Shown: positions 60,068-64,000 of the stretch, piece by piece
Position numbering within the stretch: position 1 is the stretch's first letter
How the letters are laid out: each line of letters begins with the position of its first letter
Assembly (NCBI RefSeq): GCF_019511605.1
Contig: NZ_JAEUAV010000015.1
Coordinates: forward strand, 1-64,000
Direction: 5' to 3'
DNA: 64,000 nt
Source: Paraburkholderia phenoliruptrix
Lineage (GTDB): Bacteria; Pseudomonadota; Gammaproteobacteria; Burkholderiales; Burkholderiaceae
Made by a program: the position numbers and the translations under genes
Notes under the pieces: model-generated
Told to the model about the DNA's origin: nothing
The model's database searches: none
The model's input: only the letters and a program-made list of their open reading frames with translations

Positions 60068-60687
60068 TACGCTTCTCCTTTCTCGTCCTTGCCGATCACG
60101 AGGCCGTTGGCCGAGGTGAACATGTAAGGCGGGATGTCGAGGTTCTGCGGCGCAGGTTTGTTCTTGAAGACGCGGCCGGCCATGTCATAGGTCGAACCGT
60201 GGCAAGGGCAGAGGAAACCGCCTGGCCAGTCGTCCGGCAGGTTAGGCTGCGCGCCCTCCTGGAAGCGCGGCGTCGGCGTGCAGCCGAGATGCGTGCAGAC
60301 AGCGACGGCGACAAAAATATTCTTGTGGTCGGTGCGCGAACGGAATTCGTTGTTGCAGTACTCCGGCAACGGCATCGAAAAGGGATTCTTGCTCTCGGGG
60401 TCGGCTAACTCGTTATCCGCCTTCTTGACGTCGGCGAGCATCTTCTCCGTGCGGTTGATGATCCAAACTGGTTTGCCGCGCCACGCGACGGTTTTCATGT
60501 CCCCAGGTTTGAGATCACTGATATCCACTTCGACCGGTGCTCCGGCTGCCTTGGCTTTTTCAGATGGTGCAAACGAACTAACAAAGGGTACGACAGTGGC
60601 AACGCCTCCAATGCCACCTGCTACGGTCGTCGCTATCAGCCAGGTACGGCGGCTGCCGTCGACGCGTTCATCTTCCTTGTCTCGCAT
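60067..60687 (-). CDS. petA: Ubiquinol-cytochrome c reductase, Rieske iron-sulfur subunit
   Basis: A 206-aa Rieske protein starting at ATG 60685-60687 (MRDKEDERVDGSRRTWL); a start four codons earlier is possible. A twin-arginine signal/anchor is visible: GSRRTWLIATTVAGGIGG. The [2Fe-2S] site is CTHLGCTP and CPCHGSTYD, with two Cys and two His ligands. It takes the first electron from ubiquinol and swings it to cytochrome c1. It heads the petABC operon. Its Tat-dependent export links it to tatC/tatB at the end of the window. Confidence 0.95.
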   Translation of the reverse strand: MRDKEDERVDGSRRTWLIATTVAGGIGGVATVVPFVSSFAPSEKAKAAGAPVEVDISDLKPGDMKTVAWRGKPVWIINRTEKMLADVKKADNELADPESKNPFSMPLPEYCNNEFRSRTDHKNIFVAVAVCTHLGCTPTPRFQEGAQPNLPDDWPGGFLCPCHGSTYDMAGRVFKNKPAPQNLDIPPYMFTSANGLVIGKDEKGEA

Positions 60688-60915
60688 CACACGCCCCACT
60701 TCTGAGTTGGATTTTCCTTCAGGTCGCTTCTACCGCCGCTAGTTTGCTCGAATGGAGTCGCCATTTACAAGGGCCGATTGCCAAAAACCGTGCGAAGCCC
60801 TTGATAACTCAGGGTTTCTCCGTACGTATCGCAAACTTTTTCACACCTCCTTTTAAGTGCTCCCTCCGTTATTCGAGCTTTTTTCTTCGCTAATGCGTAT
60901 TTGCTATTTCGACGC

Positions 60916-61662
60916 TTAAACGGGATTCGGGATATCGATAAAGAGGTGCTCGATATCGAACTGCTCGGAGAGGTGCTTGCCCACCGCCTGCACGCCGAAG
61001 CGCTCCGTTGCGTGATGACCTGCCGCGAGAAACGCAACGCCGCTTTCCGCCGACGTGTGCATGACCGACTCCGACACCTCGCCCGTCAGGTAGACATCGG
61101 CGCCAGCGTTGATCGCCGCGTCGAACATGCCTTGCGCGGCGCCGGTGCACCATGCGACCCGGCGCAACATGCGGTCCTGATCGCCGAACACGAGCGGCGT
61201 GCGGCCGAGCGTCTGCTCGATCTCGGCGGTGAAGTGCGCGAGCGTGATCGGCATCGCAAACGTGGCAAGCCAGCCGAGGTCGTTCTCGCCGAAGCGCGCG
61301 TCGCTGATCCAACCCATCTTCGCGGCGATCTGCGCGTTGTTGCCGAGTTCCGGATGATCGTCGAGCGGCAGGTGATAGGCGAAGAGGTTCAGGTCGTTGC
61401 CGAGCAGCAGTTTCAGGCGCGCGTACTTGCGGCCGGTGATCTGCGGCGCCTCGTTGCGCCAGAAGTAGCCGTGGTGGACCAGCACCGCGTCCGCGCCCCA
61501 ATCGAGCGCCGCTTCGAGAAAGGCCACCGAGGCCGTCACGCCGGTCGCGAGTTTGCCGATCTTGCGGCGCCCCTCCACTTGCAGGCCGTTCGGGCAATAG
61601 TCCTTGAAGCGCGCGGTTTCAAGGAGATTGTTCAAGTACAATTCAAGTTCGATCCGATCCAT
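60916..61662 (-). CDS. Nif3-like dinuclear metal centre protein (YbgI/DUF34 family)
   Basis: A 248-aa protein starting at ATG 61660-61662. Metal-site residues are visible in VLVHHGYFWRNEAPQITG (two His), AYHLPLDDHPELGNN, and near the C-terminus AAGHHATERFG. These belong to the Nif3/YbgI family, hexameric toroids with two metals per subunit. The function is uncertain; a GTP cyclohydrolase I-like role or a metal chaperone role has been proposed for relatives. It is divergent from the protease gene, only 19 bp apart. Confidence 0.88.
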   Translation of the reverse strand: MDRIELELYLNNLLETARFKDYCPNGLQVEGRRKIGKLATGVTASVAFLEAALDWGADAVLVHHGYFWRNEAPQITGRKYARLKLLLGNDLNLFAYHLPLDDHPELGNNAQIAAKMGWISDARFGENDLGWLATFAMPITLAHFTAEIEQTLGRTPLVFGDQDRMLRRVAWCTGAAQGMFDAAINAGADVYLTGEVSESVMHTSAESGVAFLAAGHHATERFGVQAVGKHLSEQFDIEHLFIDIPNPV

Positions 61663-61681
61663 ATAAACCTCTAGTCTTCAG

Positions 61682-62896
61682 ATGCTTAGACGCTTCTGGC
61701 TGTTCTTCGCCCAAGCGGTGACTGTGCTGTTGGCGCTGATGTTCATCATCGCGACCCTGAAACCGCAGTGGCTCCAGCGTCAAGGGCAATTCGGCAAGCA
61801 GCTTGCCGAACCGATCGTCGCGCTGCGGGAAGTGGCGCCTGGCATTGGCAGCGGGCCTGCAACGACGTCCTACGCGGACGCCGCCCAAAAGGCCATGCCC
61901 GCGGTCGTCAATGTGTTTTCCAGCAAAGATGGCTCACTGCCGCCGGATCCGCGTGCGAAAGACCCGCTGTTCCGCTACTTCTTCGGCGACAAGAACAATC
62001 GCAAGCAGCGCGAGCAACCGGCCGCGAACCTGGGCTCCGGGGTAATCGTGAGTTCGGAAGGGTACATTCTAACGAACCAGCACGTTGTCGACGGTGCAGA
62101 TCAGATCGAAATCGCCCTCGCCGACGGCCGCACCACGAATGCGAAGGTCATCGGCATCGATCCCGAAACGGATCTCGCCGTGCTGAAGGTCAACATGACG
62201 AACCTGCCCACCATCACGCTCGGGCGCATGGAGCAGACGCGCGTAGGCGATGTGGTGCTGGCCATCGGCAATCCGTTCGGCGTGGGGCAGACGGTCACCA
62301 TGGGTATCGTGAGCGCGCTCGGGCGCAATCACCTCGGCATCAACACCTTCGAAAACTTCATTCAGACTGACGCGGCGATCAATCCCGGCAACTCGGGCGG
62401 CGCCCTCGTCGACGTGAACGGTAATCTGTTGGGTATCAACACAGCCATTTACTCGCGCTCGGGCGGCTCGCTCGGCATTGGCTTTGCGATTCCCGTGTCG
62501 ACCGCGCGCAGCGTGCTGGAGAGCATCATCACCACCGGCTCGGTCACGCGCGGCTGGATCGGCGTGGAGCCGCAAGACGTCACGCCGGAGATTGCGGAGT
62601 CGTTCGGACTCGACCAGAAGTCGGGGGCAATCGTGGCAGGCGTGCTCAAGAACGGCCCCGCCGACCGCGCAGGCATCAAGCCGGGCGACATTCTGATGAA
62701 CGTGAACGGCCAGGAAATCACCGACACTACCCGCTTGCTGAATGTGATCGCACAGATCAAGCCGGGTACGGCCGCGAAGGTGCATCTGGTGCGCAAGAAC
62801 CGCGAACTGGATGTGGACGTGATCATCGGCAAGCGGCCGCCGCCGCCGAAGCAGCCGGTCGAAGACAGCGACCAGCAGGACGACGAAGGCGGTTAA
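61682..62896 (+). CDS. Membrane-anchored Do-type serine protease (DegS-like)
   Basis: A 404-aa protein. An N-terminal membrane anchor (about 7-26, FFAQAVTVLLALMFIIATLK) lacks a cleavage site, so the protease faces the periplasm as in DegS. The trypsin-like domain has the triad His134 (TNQHVV), Asp164 (ETDLAVL), and Ser238 (GNSGGALV). One PDZ domain follows (about 290-390), and a polar tail ends the protein. A single PDZ and the anchor favour DegS over DegP/DegQ. It would sense misfolded porins and start the envelope stress cascade. It ends before a strong terminator. Confidence 0.88.
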   Translation: MLRRFWLFFAQAVTVLLALMFIIATLKPQWLQRQGQFGKQLAEPIVALREVAPGIGSGPATTSYADAAQKAMPAVVNVFSSKDGSLPPDPRAKDPLFRYFFGDKNNRKQREQPAANLGSGVIVSSEGYILTNQHVVDGADQIEIALADGRTTNAKVIGIDPETDLAVLKVNMTNLPTITLGRMEQTRVGDVVLAIGNPFGVGQTVTMGIVSALGRNHLGINTFENFIQTDAAINPGNSGGALVDVNGNLLGINTAIYSRSGGSLGIGFAIPVSTARSVLESIITTGSVTRGWIGVEPQDVTPEIAESFGLDQKSGAIVAGVLKNGPADRAGIKPGDILMNVNGQEITDTTRLLNVIAQIKPGTAAKVHLVRKNRELDVDVIIGKRPPPPKQPVEDSDQQDDEGG

Positions 62897-62991
62897 GGCG
62901 CGAGCCGCGCGGCGAACCCGGCGCTGCGTCGGCTGCCCCGTCGGCAGCCGAGCGGCGAAACGGTGGAGCAGTCGAACGCCGGCAGGCAAAC

Positions 62992-63025
62992 AAAAAGGGC
63001 AGTCCGTCGCGCGGACTGCCCTTTT
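62992..63025. terminator. Rho-independent terminator between the protease gene and tatC
   Basis: AAAAAGGGCAGTCCG and CGGACTGCCCTTTTT form a near-perfect stem with a 4-5 nt loop and A/T runs on both sides. It serves both convergent transcripts. Confidence 0.92.
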
Positions 63026-63077
63026 TGTTCGCTGCTCGGTTAATCGAGGGACCTGATCGATACTCCGGGCTGCTTAA

Positions 63078-63857
63078 TCAGCCGGGCGGACTCGCGTCCT
63101 CGACTACAGCAGGCTGCTTGCCGACAATCAGCCGCGCCGCGATGATACCCGCCTCGTACAGCACGACGAGCGGAATGGCCAGGATCAGCTGCGAGAACAC
63201 GTCGGGCGGCGTAACGACAGCCGAAATCACGAACGCGCCGACAATCACGTACGGCCGCACTTCCTTGAGCTTCTTCAGCGTCACCACGTTCATGCGCACC
63301 AGCAGGACCACCACAATCGGCACTTCAAACGTCACGCCGAATGCAATAAACATGGTGAGCACGAAGCTCAGGTAATTGTCGATATCCGTCGTCATCTCCG
63401 CGCCGAGAGGCGCGTTGTAATGCGCCATCACGCGGAAAATGGTGGGAAACACGACAAAATACGCGAACGCCATGCCGCACAGGAACAGCGTGTAGCTGCT
63501 GCCGACCAGCGGCCCCACGAGCTTTTTCTCGTGCTGATAAAGACCCGGCGCGACGAACGCCCAAATCTGGTACAGCACGAAAGGCAACGCGATCACGAAG
63601 GCGACCAGCATGGTCACTTTCATCGGCACGAAGAACGAGCCGGTGACGTCGGTCACGATCATCTTGCCGTCTTTCGGCAGGTTGTTCATGAGCGGGCGCG
63701 CCAGCAGCCGGAAGATATCCGGCGCCCAGTACACCAGCCCGACAAACACCACGATGACGGCAAGGCCCGCGCGGATGATGCGGTCCCGCAATTCGACGAG
63801 GTGGGAAATGAAGGTCTCTTCAGTGCCTTCTTCCTGGCTATTCTGGGGGTCGCTCAC
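63078..63857 (-). CDS. tatC: Sec-independent protein translocase TatC
   Basis: A 259-aa inner-membrane protein with six predicted helices. It starts at GTG 63855-63857, followed by an acidic N-terminus. The conserved opening FISHLVELRDRIIRAG and the first periplasmic loop region contain the residues that recognise the twin-arginine signal. FVAPGLYQHEKKLVGPLV and PPDVFSQLILAIPLVVLYE are typical of TatC. It acts with TatA and TatB, and its substrates include the Rieske protein encoded nearby. It lies 34 bp after the tatB stop. Confidence 0.95.
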   Translation of the reverse strand: MSDPQNSQEEGTEETFISHLVELRDRIIRAGLAVIVVFVGLVYWAPDIFRLLARPLMNNLPKDGKMIVTDVTGSFFVPMKVTMLVAFVIALPFVLYQIWAFVAPGLYQHEKKLVGPLVGSSYTLFLCGMAFAYFVVFPTIFRVMAHYNAPLGAEMTTDIDNYLSFVLTMFIAFGVTFEVPIVVVLLVRMNVVTLKKLKEVRPYVIVGAFVISAVVTPPDVFSQLILAIPLVVLYEAGIIAARLIVGKQPAVVEDASPPG

Positions 63858-63891
63858 ACCGGCCCTCGGTTAGAGATTGTCGTTCTGGTCA

Positions 63892-64000
63892 TCAGAAAAA
63901 CCGCGTCGGACGACGCATGCTGGCAGGCGTATGCCGCGCCACGCGCGCCGCGCCCGACTGCACGCGCGTGCGGCGCGTGGTGGCGCGCTTGTACCAGGTG
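63892..64000 (-). CDS. tatB: Sec-independent translocase TatB, C-terminal fragment (continues off the window)
   Basis: Only the last 35 codons are inside the window, ending at the stop 63892-63894. The peptide is a basic, Arg-rich tail (TWYKRATTRRTRVQSG, then ARHTPASMRRPTRFF) like the cytoplasmic C-terminus of Burkholderiales TatB. The call also rests on its place directly upstream of tatC on the same strand. The membrane helix lies outside the window. Confidence 0.7.
   Translation of the reverse strand, partial: TWYKRATTRRTRVQSGAARVARHTPASMRRPTRFF

Noticed and set aside
1..64000. CRISPR arrays, rRNA genes, replication origin
   Set aside because: No regularly spaced repeats, no rRNA signatures and no DnaA-box cluster were seen.

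Overview
The window reads as a piece of the main chromosome of a Burkholderiales bacterium, most likely Paraburkholderia or a close relative. The right-hand 40 kb has high-GC codon use and the housekeeping order hemA-prfA-prmC-grxD-ubiX, sspB-sspA-petC-petB-petA, and a DegS-like protease followed by tatC/tatB. All of this is familiar from that group. The genus is an inference, since no rRNA or marker search was possible.

Bases 1 to about 24.3 kb form an accessory island with visibly lower GC and many genes of unknown or defence-like type. Its left edge in the window is the terminus of an IS21-family element (istA starts at 46 and runs out to the left), inserted into the 5' end of a small zinc-ribbon gene. 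After a few cassette-like small genes (BPSL0761-type, a CX5R phosphatase-like protein, a small basic protein) come three stacked defence-like blocks. (a) A stand-alone SIR2-fold gene (2088-3464, minus). (b) Divergent from it, a tight two-gene operon of a GHKL ATPase and a 763-aa protein with two phosphoribosyltransferase-like cores (3825-7484, plus). (c) A long minus-strand operon (15799 down to 7662): a middle-component-like protein, an SMC/Rad50-like ATPase with a CxxC...CxxC cluster, a helical-repeat PD-(D/E)XK nuclease, a helical-repeat DUF2726 nuclease, and a decaying pair of genes resembling nucleotide-modification-associated (Nmad) families. An alpha/beta hydrolase of DUF900 type sits upstream of (c). 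The best candidates for an undescribed system are blocks (b) and (c).

At the right edge of the island, 18760-24169, is a four-gene operon of three tyrosine-recombinase-like proteins plus a small coiled-coil protein, overlapping throughout. This matches the ginABCD organisation that defines GInt genomic islands and very probably mobilises part or all of the accessory DNA. The core chromosome resumes at a strong terminator near 24.4 kb.

The core section holds, in order: the glycerol-3-phosphate ABC transporter ugpBAEC with a possible Pho box; a DUF3761 protein; the ABC-F factor ettA; an AsmA-like protein; a HAD hydrolase; an M24 aminopeptidase P with a small membrane protein; an orphan OmpR-type regulator whose phosphoacceptor Asp is Glu; hemA-prfA-prmC; grxD; ubiX; an extradiol dioxygenase; an APC permease; a cold-shock gene with a long leader and a clear promoter; an Hsp70-like protein; two MFS transporters; a nitroreductase; and a TetR regulator with palindromic operators. 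These are followed by several conserved small genes and methyltransferases, tRNA-Thr(UGU), sspB-sspA, the cytochrome bc1 operon, a Nif3-family protein, a membrane-anchored Do-type protease, tatC, and the C-terminal end of tatB. The Rieske protein carries a twin-arginine signal, so the Tat genes near the end serve the bc1 complex encoded a few kb away.
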